Shown here in pieces: positions 20,130 to 28,475 of a stretch of 31,359 nucleotides of DNA (positions within the stretch are counted from its first letter, which is position 1; each line of letters begins with the position of its first letter). Position numbers and translations under genes: made by a program. The notes beneath the pieces are model-generated. The model had not been told where the DNA came from and did no database searches. It was given only the letters and a program-made list of their open reading frames with translations. The stretch covers positions 1 through 31,359 of the forward strand of contig NHZP01000119.1 in the NCBI GenBank assembly GCA_003313425.1, given 5' to 3'. Source of the stretch: Pseudopyrenochaeta lycopersici (Eukaryota; Ascomycota; Dothideomycetes; Pleosporales; Pseudopyrenochaetaceae).

Positions 20130-21707
20130 TCAAGTGGTCACCAGCCTCGTGCTGGAGACCCTGGACACTTTACATCTAAGCTGTGGCCTCGAGTGGAACG
20201 AGAAGCGGACGCGTCAAGCTACTTGTAGTTTGGGGCCATTGCCCCCTGTAAGCCAACAGACGCACGGACTGTGTGAGTCAGATGACGCTCGGTTGGCACG
20301 TGAGGAGCACCCCTGCCCTCACATTCAACATTATCACGTGGATGCGTGGTTTCCTGGATAGGGTCAGGAGGGGAGCGGGGTGCTCTGTCGGGACGGTACA
20401 GTCTTTTTTTGTTGTGCGGAGCCTGCAACTACTTTGCTCTTTGGAACGAGCATTACTCTACTTCGTCGCGGAAGCGTAATGGTTCGTAAGTTCTGGCTGC
20501 GGACGCAGGTGTGCTTTGTCACTTGGTGTAGGAGTCGCGTTGACGACATCGTTCAGTTTGAGCGTATGCTACGGGATGCAGTGCCGACCGGGACGGCTAT
20601 GTATGGGTGTAAGGAATTGCACCGGGATGGAGTGCCTCATTATCATGCGGTGCTCTGCTTTCCGGAGGAAGTTCGTTGGGATGATGCGCACGCTCAGTTA
20701 AGTCTCAAGTTGCCGGACGGCAGTGTTGATACGCGTTCTATACGTTTTCGCCTGCCACTTGCTGGGCAGCCTGTGGAGCAGTTTCTTCGTCGCACACAAA
20801 GGTATTGTGCGAAAAATCAAAACAAGGATTTGTTTGGTGTACGCATCGAATGGGATCATATGCGTCCTGGCAGCAAGGCTCCAATACTCAGATGCAGTGC
20901 TTGCCTGCATAGTGGAGCTCTCTCAGATTCATGGGTTTGTTGCGAATGCGCGAACGCACAGAGGCATGAGGAAAGCATGGTATGGTTTTCGTATTTCTTT
21001 GTTTCTCCTGTCCTTGACGTACGTCACGTATGTGTTTTTTGAGGCTGACAATGTGGTTGTCTTTAGGTTCAAGATTTGCTTCTTCAGTTAGATGCAGTGA
21101 AGCATCAGTTGAGTGAATTAGAGCGAGGGACTCGTTCTCTTTTACGGGTAGATCAATTTGATTTGCCTATTCGTGGTGCTGTTCACCGCAGAAATAGCAG
21201 TGTTGGTCCGGAGGGTTTTTAGTATAGTATTATACTTGTCAAGTATGTCTTTTGCAGGTTTTATTTCTTCTTTGGAAAAGGGTAGTGTTACTTTTCTAAT
21301 GCAGTTATGCTCTATGTCTATAGGCAACACGTTCTGTGTTTATGGTTTGGTGTGCAATAGCAAGGGTTTGTTTTACATTCCTAGGGAATTCCTATTGTAG
21401 TAGTGTGTAGCTGTATTATTATCTGTGGTGAGCAAAGTATTGTAGGATAGTTGCTAAAGGCAGTAGCTATGTCGTATATTGTATGCGTATTTTTATTTTG
21501 TTTTGTGTAGCGACAAGACAAGTATAGGATTGGTAAAGTTGTATTTTTTTGGAACATTGGTTCTGTCTCTCAGAAATTGGCTAAGTCCAATTTTACTGTG
21601 GCTGGAGGGCACGCCGAGTCAGGTTGGGTGTGGCGCGGACTTCGCGCACAGACGGGTCGAGTTGGGGCACGGGCCCCTCCGACAACTTTCGAGTGCTATA
21701 TATGATT
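20112..21707 (+). mobile_element. Array unit 7 (Rep gene)
   Basis: 1596 bp. The shared 5' region stops at about 20324, after which the usual promoter block (CTAGGGACTAG, TATATAA) is missing. After the Rep gene, 21223-21560 has no supported ORF. Confidence 0.85.
20479..21222 (+). CDS. Rep-type HUH endonuclease without helicase domain
   Basis: Exons are 20479-20979 and 21067-21222. The intron 20980-21066 (87 bp) begins GTATGG, has CTGAC and ends CTTTAG in phase 0, giving 218 residues. The N-terminal domain has the three motifs of rolling-circle Rep proteins in order: motif I VCFVTW (about 11-16), motif II PHYHAVLCF with HYH at 54-56, and motif III YCAK with Tyr109 and Lys112. A CxxC pair (139/142) and a second CxxC (154/157) form a zinc-ribbon-like insert. 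Exon 2 is a Leu/Glu-rich probable coiled coil (VQDLLLQLDAVKHQLSELE). There is no Walker A, so the SF3 helicase usual in CRESS-DNA Reps is absent. It should nick and rejoin DNA at the loop of the origin hairpin in the nucleus. Frame is open upstream to 20380 but without ATG. Confidence 0.8.
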
Positions 21708-21725
21708 CCTTTCACTAGAAAGTTG
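21683..21725. other. Origin-like hairpin, unit 7/8 junction
   Basis: CAACTTTCGAGTG pairs with CACTAGAAAGTTG with one mismatch. The loop is CTATATATGATT plus CCTTT. No telomere repeats. Confidence 0.7.
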
Positions 21726-21963
21726 TCAAGTGGTCACCAGCCTTGCGCTGGTTACCCCTGACACTTTACACGTATGCGTTGCCAACGAGTGGAACGAGTA
21801 CCGAAGGGTTAGTCTTGAATAAGACTAGAGGCATAAGCCCCTGTAAGCAAAGCAGAGCACGGACGTCGCGGGTCAGATGACTCTTCTTTGCCACTCTTTT
21901 TATCAATCGGGTTTCTGATTGGTCTATGAACGTAGACGCAGGGACGGGGCACACTCGTGCTCC

Positions 21964-22011
21964 CTAGGGACTAGGTTTTCTTGGCGTAGCTTGAGGTAGA
22001 TACCTATATAA
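21964..22011 (+). promoter_or_regulatory. Unit 8 promoter: CTAGGGACTAG plus TATATAA
   Basis: CTAGGGACTAG is at 21964-21974 and TATATAA at 22005-22011, 129 bp before the Rad52-like ATG. Confidence 0.6.
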
Positions 22012-22139
22012 GACTAACAGTGGAGCTGTTTTCACGAAGTGTTCTACTTTGTGTAGTTTCTTTTCTTCTACGCTGCGATTGTATCGCTTGCACTGATTAA
22101 GTGCGTACGGAGATTGTCCCATTTGATTCTTGTTTAAGA

Positions 22140-22988
22140 ATGGATCACCGCATCAGCGATAGTAGAGCGGCAGGCGTCGCGGGCCAGGATGGCGGGTCTG
22201 GTACTGCTGTAGGGATAACCAGCAATGGGAAGAGGGCGAAGCTTTGTCGGGACGATCCCACTGGAGGTGTTGTCTCTCTATTGCGGAGCAAGGAAGTCGT
22301 AGAGGATTTGTTATCACGTGTTCCGGAGCCATCGCTGATGTCTAGCCGACCTGGTGGGGGAGGCTCGGTGTCGTATCTTTCAGCAACGGATGCTATCCGC
22401 CTTGCTAACAGGGTGTTTGGTTTTGACGGATGGGCAAACGAAATTCTCGAAGATGAACGGCTTGGAGAGGAACCGGGGCCGGTGTCTAAGACTAGGCAGT
22501 CTACTACGACTACGACTACGACGGTCTATTGGCGATCGAAGATAGCAGTCACACTGGCGGAGCACTTAGGAGGGGCGCGCCATGAGGATTGGGGCTATGG
22601 GAAGGCCACAGCTGCTAGTAAACTCGTAGCCATTGAGAACGCAGCGAAGGAGTCTGTGACGGATGGCATAAAGCGAGCGTTGATTTTTTTTGGCGAGGCT
22701 ACAGGGAACTGTTTTAAGGATCATGCCTATCTCGCCTGGGCACAGCGTGTTATGCGGAGCGGCGAGTGTGCTAGGAAGAGATTTTCTATGGATGAAGTTG
22801 TGCGTTTGGATGACGCAGGCAGTGATCGATGTCCCGCTGGTGGATCTACCAGTGCATTGGCTTCTCGGGTGGCTGTGCCTGTTACGAGGTCTCCTGTTAA
22901 GCAGGAAAAAGAGGTGGAACGGCTTGGTGGGGACGCTGATATATTTGATTCAGATGATTTTGATTATGATATGGGGGAGTTCAATTAG
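22140..22988 (+). CDS. Rad52-family single-strand annealing protein
   Basis: Uninterrupted 282-residue ORF. The Rad52/Rad22 annealing domain spans about 50-205. YLSATDAIRLANRVFGFDGW (79-98) matches the N-terminal helix-strand of the fold. SKIAVTLAEHLGG then HEDWGYG (148-154) matches the strand and GYG motif. AKESVTDGIKRALIFFG (169-185) and GNCFKDHAYL (189-198) match the most conserved DNA-binding part. A longer linker (105-128) holds a seven-Thr run from an ACT/ACG microsatellite near 22501. The C-terminus is short and acidic (DADIFDSDDFDYDMGEF) in place of the Rad51-binding region of cellular Rad52, and recalls acidic tails that recruit single-strand-binding proteins. The cellular protein is usually longer (over 400 residues). 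Expected role: annealing of complementary single strands, for example between segment ends or telomeric overhangs. The N-terminal 50 residues are not recognisable. Confidence 0.9.
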   Translation: MDHRISDSRAAGVAGQDGGSGTAVGITSNGKRAKLCRDDPTGGVVSLLRSKEVVEDLLSRVPEPSLMSSRPGGGGSVSYLSATDAIRLANRVFGFDGWANEILEDERLGEEPGPVSKTRQSTTTTTTTVYWRSKIAVTLAEHLGGARHEDWGYGKATAASKLVAIENAAKESVTDGIKRALIFFGEATGNCFKDHAYLAWAQRVMRSGECARKRFSMDEVVRLDDAGSDRCPAGGSTSALASRVAVPVTRSPVKQEKEVERLGGDADIFDSDDFDYDMGEFN

Positions 22989-23257
22989 GTACAATGTAAC
23001 CATTTTTTGTATTACGTTTACATTGCGTACAGGTTTGGTGGAACTGTTCATTTGGTAACGAACGTTATTCCATTGTAGTTGTTTATTGCGTGGTGCTTCG
23101 TCATGAAGGGTGTGGGCGCCCTTGGGATGGAACATCAAATCTTCAAAAAAAAATGCGTAAGTCCATTTTCCCTGTGGCTGACAGTCACGTTGGCTGTGGC
23201 TCGGGAGAGCGCACATGGGTTGCTGTGGCGCAGATTGTGCGCGCACAGGCCACAACT

Positions 23258-23318
23258 CAACTTTCTTGTGCTATATATGATTAGGGTTAGGGTTAGGGTT
23301 CCTTTCACTAGAAAGTTG
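23258..23318. other. Origin-like hairpin split by three telomere repeats, unit 8/9
   Basis: The left arm CAACTTTCTTGTG and TATATATGAT end at 23281. Then come 19 nt (23282-23300) equal to the usual single T plus three TTAGGG units. The right arm starts at CCTTT, 23301. Confidence 0.8.
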
Positions 23319-23740
23319 TCAATGTGGTCGGCAGCCTTGTGCTGCCTGACCCATGTAACTTTACCCTAAGCTTTGCCCATGACTGGAGGGAGTACCGAAG
23401 GGTTAGGCTCCTTGGAGACTAGGGGCAAAAGCCATTAGTAAGCAAAGCAGAGCACGGACGTGAGGGGTTGGTCGAGCGATCAGCGAGTTGTATGACGGAG
23501 GAGGAGTTGTCTGGGTACCACGACATCTCGGAGAGTACTCTCTTTGCGCCTTTTTATCCAATTCTTTTCATGATCAAATCCTGTAAGGTTTGTCATATTT
23601 AGCCGCAGCGGAGGCGCGCTCTTCTTAACGGGAAGTGTCGTGCTATTTTTGCACGCCCTCAGGGACTGCGAGGTTGGCTTTCCATTTCGCGCGGACGCGA
23701 TATTTTTCACGGTGGAGTCGTTTCGGTTGTCTAGCGGAGC

Positions 23741-24515
23741 ATGTTTAGCAAAGGATTTGCTCAGTGGGACTGTTATACTGTGCAGCGGGCAGTGCACGCA
23801 CTTGAAGAGAGTCGCGTAGCTCCTTTCTCGGGGAGCGAGGCTGAGATCGTATCTCTAGTGGAGAACATCCAAGGTTGGTTCGACTCATACGTGTGCTACG
23901 TTTGTGGCACACAGGCCATGCTTGGTCCTGTGTTTTGCTAACGGTAAGGTAGTGTTTCAAGACGCTGCCGTTTCTGTCACGTGCGAGGTTTCGCAGCAAT
24001 GTGGTGTAAAGTGGTGGTTTACAAAGGAGAGCGGTAGGCTCCCGCCGTTGTGTGATGATTGTATATCATTTTTACGGAGTGTGCCAGGCGGGTTGATGCC
24101 CCGGCGACGACGGGCTGCATTGGTTGCGAAGTTTATGCGCGGGCCGCAGGAGTGCGAGGTGTTGGTTGCGCCCTTGGTTTCCTCTGCCGTTGAGTGGCTT
24201 TACGCGGAGATTGCGCCTATGGTGTTGGTACATGTTCGACATGACACTTGGGGTTCTGTGCAGCAGATCTGCTCATGGCTTGTGTCCCCCGTTCCCTGCC
24301 CTTGTGTAGGTGCTGGGACTCGCTGTGTTGAGCAGCAACTGTGGGACTTATGTGGCTGGAGGCTTGTTCGACTCCCTGAGCTCAATCCTGCTCCTTTGCC
24401 AACGTGGTGGGCAGGTGTATCAGATGCTGTAGGTGATCGCCAGCTCGGATCGCGCCCTTGGATGCGTTGCCCCTGCGATCGCTCTGATGTAAGGTGTTTT
24501 GTTGTTATAGAGTAG
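23741..24515 (+). CDS. Divergent ESG-family protein, unit 9
   Basis: Exons are 23741-23873 and 23953-24515. The intron 23874-23952 (79 bp) starts GTTGGT, has GCTAAC and ends GTAG, in the family phase, giving 231 residues. Exon 1 (MFSKGFAQWDCYTVQRAVHA...) does not resemble the others in sequence. Exon 2 keeps the landmarks AAVSVTCEVS, WFTKESGRLPPLC, then CPC and a shortened Cys cluster, GVSDAVG and a final CPC. The DCACxL block is altered (SPVPCPCVGAGTRC). This is the most distant of the seven paralogues. Confidence 0.65.
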
Positions 24516-24740
24516 TTTTTGAGTGTTCTACTTATAGCTCGGAATGTGCGTGTTAGGGTGTAATCGTTGGTTATTGTAGTACTGCACTTTTCGTTATATA
24601 TTTATTGTGTATGCGATATTGTCCATGTGATATTGTGGGAACTATTTTTATTTTTAATTGTTGGTTAGTTATAATACTACCTAATCGTGTTGTGCGGTTT
24701 TGTAGAGGAGCGATAACAATAAAGGATTTTCGGTGCGGAG

Positions 24741-24839
24741 CGTTGTTGTTAAGGGTGCGAACCCTAGGATGTTTCGACAAAAAAATTTGGCGAAGGACAA
24801 ATATGGGTGGCGGTGCGGGTCGCGCACAGGCCCCTCTGA
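24741..24839 (+). other. Conserved structured 3' region (unit 9 as example)
   Basis: Before each origin hairpin come paired elements. AGGGTGCGAACCCT here corresponds to AAGGGTGGGAGCCCTT in unit 4. ATTTG/CAAAT (24785-24802) corresponds to AAAATTGG/CCAATTTT in unit 3. In other units the next element is TGTGGCGCGGATTTCGCGCACA or TGTGGCGCAGATTGTGCGCACA, again with compensating changes. Confidence 0.55.
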
Positions 24840-24898
24840 CAACTTTTCTAGTGTGGCGCAGCCTATATATGATTAGGGTTCCTTTCACTAGAAAGTTG
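24840..24898. other. Origin-like hairpin split by one telomere repeat, unit 9/10
   Basis: TATATATGAT ends at 24873, then 7 nt (24874-24880: the T plus one TTAGGG), then CCTTT at 24881. Arms CAACTTTTCTAGTG and CACTAGAAAGTTG. Confidence 0.8.
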
Positions 24899-26489
24899 TC
24901 AAGTGGTCACCAGCCTCGTGCTGGAGACCCTGGACACTTTACATCTAAGCTGTGGCCTCGAGTGGAACGAGAAGCGGACGCGTCAAGCTACTTGTAGTTT
25001 GGGGCCATTGCCCCCTGTAAGTAACACGCAGCACGGACTGTGTGAGTCAGATGACGCTGGGTTACACGTGGGTGGCACCCTTGGCCCCACACTCTATCAG
25101 ATTCTTCGTCTGATTGGGCTATGGCGATAACCTCATGGAATGGGCACGTCTTTGCTCGCTAGGGACTAACGCTTCTTGGCGTTGCCATGTCTTTGGGACG
25201 ACGAGTAGTTAAGAGAGGGGTGTGCCCTCTGCCTCTTCTCTCTACCACGGAGGTGGTGTCTTTGTGTAGCAATAGTAGCAGGATGCGGTTCTTCACATTT
25301 GTTACAGGTGATCGCCGAAGGAGGCTTCCAGGCGATATTTGGTTGATGGTGATGGAGTCACTCGTCGCGGGGTCGACGTTCTCAGAGCTGGTGGCCAGCC
25401 TGTACCGGATGGACTTTTTTAAAGAATGTTTCTTTAGACTGTGGGTGCGGATGCAGCCCGAGGGAGTATGCCTGGAGCCCTTTTCAGGCACCGATATAGA
25501 ATTGGATATGGTGATGGATCACGTGCACGGCGAGTGCTTTCTTTTCTCTCTATATAAGTTGAGAGACTCCCTACTAACTGGGACAGTTCTTGTGGAGCAA
25601 GGTGTTTCAGTGACACTTCACGTTAGGATGAGTAGGCGACGAACATGGTGGCTTACCAGGGAGAGTGGACTTACCCCGTGCGAGTGTATTGAGCAAGCGG
25701 ATGCTTCTTCTGTGTCATCCTACTTGGTAGTTGTTGATGAACGCGCGCTCCCCCCGAGCGTCTCTCCTCGCTGTTTACGTATTTCCTCATGGATTGCGAT
25801 GTTAACTGTGGATACATTGTATGTGTTACGGCATCGGATAATTCCCGGGGCGTCCTATCATCGTTATGCGCGTTACTTGGGAGATATGGGGTATTGGAAC
25901 CTGTTGGAGCGTGGTTTCTTTAGTAGCAGGCGTGACTGCGCGTGTGGCCTGGAAGGTTATCTTTTACCGTGTGGTGAGTGCGAGGCGGTCCCAAAACGGC
26001 TCCGGTTGTTTGGTGTGTTGCCACCGTACTGGGGTCATCATGATGCATTGGAAGAGGTTGAACCACAGTCATGGTTTCATGGCGTGACAGACGCCAGGGG
26101 TTGTATTACAGAGGACTGTACGCCGTGGTTGCAGTGTGCATGTGCGGAAGGAACTGGTTGTAGTACGTAGTGCCTTATTTTATTGTAAGGGACAGAGGTT
26201 TTGTTTATTTAGTGGGCGAATGCCTGATTGATGGAATGGTTGTATAGAGTGTGTAAACAGATTCAGTATATCGAGTTGTGGAACAACAAAAATCAAAAAA
26301 ACGGTAAGTCCAAAAAAAAAACATTGAAATTTTTTTGGCTAAGTCCAATTGTGTGTGGCTGGAAGACACGCAGAGTCAGTGTGGCTCGGGAGAGCACACA
26401 TGGGTTGGGTGTGGCGCGGATTTCGCGCACAGACCCTCCCTCAACTTTCTAGTGTGGCGAACCGCCTATATATGATTAGGGTTAGGGTT
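24881..26489 (+). mobile_element. Array unit 10 (ESG-family gene)
   Basis: 1597 bp plus two TTAGGG repeats. The first 140 bp match units 5 and 7. The normal upstream TATATAA is missing; the only TATATAA lies inside the predicted intron (25550). Confidence 0.85.
25352..26170 (+). CDS. ESG-family protein, unit 10 (GC-AG or retained intron)
   Basis: By alignment the exons are 25352-25529 and 25587-26170, giving 253 residues. The predicted donor is GCGAGT instead of GT. The 57-bp interval 25530-25586 contains CTAAC and ends ACAG but is also in frame and stop-free, so an unspliced 272-residue form is possible. Start ATGGAGTCACTCG resembles the family start context. Landmarks are VLVEQGVSVTLHV, WLTRESGLTPCEC, DCACGLEGYLLPC, GVTDARG (variant) and PWLQCAC. 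Upstream in-frame sequence is open to 25187, so a longer N-terminus cannot be excluded. Confidence 0.65.
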   Translation: MESLVAGSTFSELVASLYRMDFFKECFFRLWVRMQPEGVCLEPFSGTDIELDMVMDHVHGECFLFSLYKLRDSLLTGTVLVEQGVSVTLHVRMSRRRTWWLTRESGLTPCECIEQADASSVSSYLVVVDERALPPSVSPRCLRISSWIAMLTVDTLYVLRHRIIPGASYHRYARYLGDMGYWNLLERGFFSSRRDCACGLEGYLLPCGECEAVPKRLRLFGVLPPYWGHHDALEEVEPQSWFHGVTDARGCITEDCTPWLQCACAEGTGCST

Positions 26490-26507
26490 CCTTTCACTAG
26501 AAAGTTG
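26442..26507. other. Origin-like hairpin split by two telomere repeats, unit 10/11
   Basis: Perfect arms. TATATATGAT ends at 26476, then 13 nt (26477-26489: the T plus two TTAGGG), then CCTTT at 26490. The loop has GGCGAACCGCC, as in unit 1/2. Confidence 0.8.
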
Positions 26508-26766
26508 TCAAGTGGTCACCAGCCTTGCGCTGGAGACCCTCGACACTTTACATCTAAGCAGGGCCGACGAGTGGAACGAGTAGCGGAGCGTTAAACTCTT
26601 TAGAGTGTAGGGCCGCTGCACCCTGTAAGCAAAGCAGAGCACGGACTGTGCGGGTCACTTGACCTTGGTTTGCACGTGGGAGACACACCTGGCCCCACCA
26701 CCCTCTCAATCAGCTTTCTGATTGGGCTATGGCGATAGACACAGGGAGTGAGCAGCGCTCTGCTAA

Positions 26767-26818
26767 CTAGGGATTAGGTTCTCTTGGCGTAGCGCAAGAC
26801 AGATATCGAGAGATATAA
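26767..26818 (+). promoter_or_regulatory. Unit 11 promoter: CTAGGGATTAG plus ATATAA
   Basis: A one-base variant of the CTAGGGACTAG motif (26767-26777) and a weaker TATA (26813-26818) lie at the same spacing as in other units. Confidence 0.5.
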
Positions 26819-26979
26819 GAGGGGGAAGGCTCTCTCCCCGCTCACGGAGTGTTCTCTATTATGTGTAGTTTCGTCTCTTTTTACATTGCGACTGCATTGT
26901 ATAGATCTCGCGTGGTATGCGTGCAGAGGATCTGTGTACTGGTAGTAACTTTGGCTGACTCTATGCGTAGCGTTGTGTT

Positions 26980-27543
26980 ATGATTGTGCCTCGGTGGGAT
27001 CGTTGGCGCATACATTCAGGAGTTCCGGTTACGGGATGCCCAGGAGGGGTTCGCTTTGTGAAGCTGCGGTTTAAACAGGTGTTTTCCCCGAGCGGAGCGG
27101 AGGTATCTTCGATTCTTCGCAAGTCTTTGCCGGTAGGGACACGTTGGCATGCAGCTTGCCTTGGTGCTGGTGCACTTGACGCGGATGCCTCGCCTGTTGG
27201 TGATCCTGTGTGCAGTGTGTTGTATGGTGGTATCCGGGGGCCAGCATGCCGTGCGCCCTACTGCCAATTCGTCTGGGTAGACGTGTTCATTGATTTTGGT
27301 GGATGCAGTAGTCGCGAAGCGCTTGATCTGGGAAAACATGTTACGCTTTGGGGACGGAGGCCTTGCGTGAAGGCGTGTTCTGGAGGGTACGGTGATGCCA
27401 ATGCAGAGCGTTGGGGTACTACAGGAGGTGCGCCCTTTGGTTACGCGTTTGACCAAGAGTTGTCTATGTTTTCGGCGCCATTGGAGTTCTGGCGGTGTGG
27501 CACTCCTCTTTTATTGGACGCGGAGGAGGAGGAGTTACGGTAA
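26980..27543 (+). CDS. Unknown 187-residue protein, unit 11
   Basis: Single ORF from ATG 26980. It is rich in Gly, Cys, Trp and Arg, with segments GVRFVKLRFKQVF, VWVDVFIDFGG and an acidic end (LLLDAEEEELR). The alternation of hydrophobic strands could suit a beta-rich structural protein, but no family is recognised. The leader between the lost ATG context (about 26886) and 26980 contains GTATGCGTGCAG and a CTGAC...GTAG acceptor, so a leader intron ending at about 26970 is possible. Single copy in the array. Confidence 0.65.
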   Translation: MIVPRWDRWRIHSGVPVTGCPGGVRFVKLRFKQVFSPSGAEVSSILRKSLPVGTRWHAACLGAGALDADASPVGDPVCSVLYGGIRGPACRAPYCQFVWVDVFIDFGGCSSREALDLGKHVTLWGRRPCVKACSGGYGDANAERWGTTGGAPFGYAFDQELSMFSAPLEFWRCGTPLLLDAEEEELR

Positions 27544-28042
27544 TAGTCTTATTTGCGCATAATGAAGGCGTTTGGGTATAGGTACTGTGCTTAAGGTATA
27601 TGTCAGTTGTCTTTGTTATACCATGTGGTATAGATTTCGTACGCTATGAGGTTGTGCTCTGTTAATTTTGCGTTGTGTTCAGAGCATGTTCATTGGATGC
27701 ATAGGGTCTCAATAGTGGGACACGGCAGGCAGGATGCGTCCTCTGTAGTATTGGTCAGTGTCTATTCCATTGCTATGAGGAGTAGTGTTGACTTGAATTG
27801 ACTAGGATGTGTGTGTTGTGTGCGCACAATTTTTTTCCCGGGCATATATGCCTGTGGGAGCAGTGTGGGCAGGATTGATGGTAAGCGGAGCAGAAAATTG
27901 ACTAAGTGCTCGAGGGTGGGAGCCCTTGTAGATGGAACATCAAATCTGAAGAAAAAATGCGTAAGTCCATTTTTGTTGTGGCTGGAGGGCACGGCGAGCC
28001 ACGTTGGGGGGTGTGGCGCGGAGAGCGCACAGACCCTGCCCT

Positions 28043-28114
28043 CAACTTTCTTGTGTATATATGATTAGGGTTAGGGTTAGGGTTAGGGTTAGGGTTCCTT
28101 TCACTAGAAAGTTG
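28043..28114. other. Origin-like hairpin split by five telomere repeats, unit 11/12
   Basis: TATATATGAT ends at 28065, then 31 nt (28066-28096: the T plus five TTAGGG), then CCTTT at 28097. The left arm is CAACTTTCTTGTG. Confidence 0.8.
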
Positions 28115-28372
28115 TCAAGTGGTCGGGAGCCTTGTGCTCCTGGCTACGACGGCTTTACCGTTAAGCAGGGCACGCCTAGGGACTAGGCAGCGGAGCGTTA
28201 AACTACGAGTAGTTTAGGGCCTCTGCCCCCTGTAAGTAACACAACGCACGGGCAGTGCGGTCATCTGACCTTGTGTTGCACGTGGGAGACACACCTGGCC
28301 CCACCACCCTCTCAATCGGGTTTCTGATTGGTCTATGGATGTAGACGCATGGAGTGGGCACCCTGTTGCGTA

Positions 28373-28420
28373 CTATGTAGTAGTTTCTCTTGGCGGTGCA
28401 CAAGGAAGAGATGTATATAA
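28373..28420 (+). promoter_or_regulatory. Unit 12 promoter with TATATAA
   Basis: The CTATGTAGTAG variant (as in unit 3), TCTCTTGGC, and TATATAA at 28414-28420, 56 bp before the ATG. Confidence 0.55.
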
Positions 28421-28475
28421 CTACAACAGCGTCTCTGCTGTTGGCACGGAGTGTGTTTTTTAAAACTTCATTGCG

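Larger units (their letters stand above)
21708..23300 (+). mobile_element. Array unit 8 (Rad52-like gene)
   Basis: 1575 bp plus three TTAGGG repeats at its right end. The leader before the gene is the ESG-family leader, including CTACTTTGTGTAG and the palindromic start context, now GCGATTGTATCGC without an ATG. Confidence 0.85.
23301..24880 (+). mobile_element. Array unit 9 (divergent ESG-family gene)
   Basis: 1574 bp plus one TTAGGG. Its 5' shared region loses the usual structure after about 23462, and no TATATAA precedes the gene. Confidence 0.85.
26490..28096 (+). mobile_element. Array unit 11 (unknown gene)
   Basis: 1577 bp plus five TTAGGG repeats. The leader is ESG-like with the start context changed to GCGACTGCATTG. 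Confidence 0.85.
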
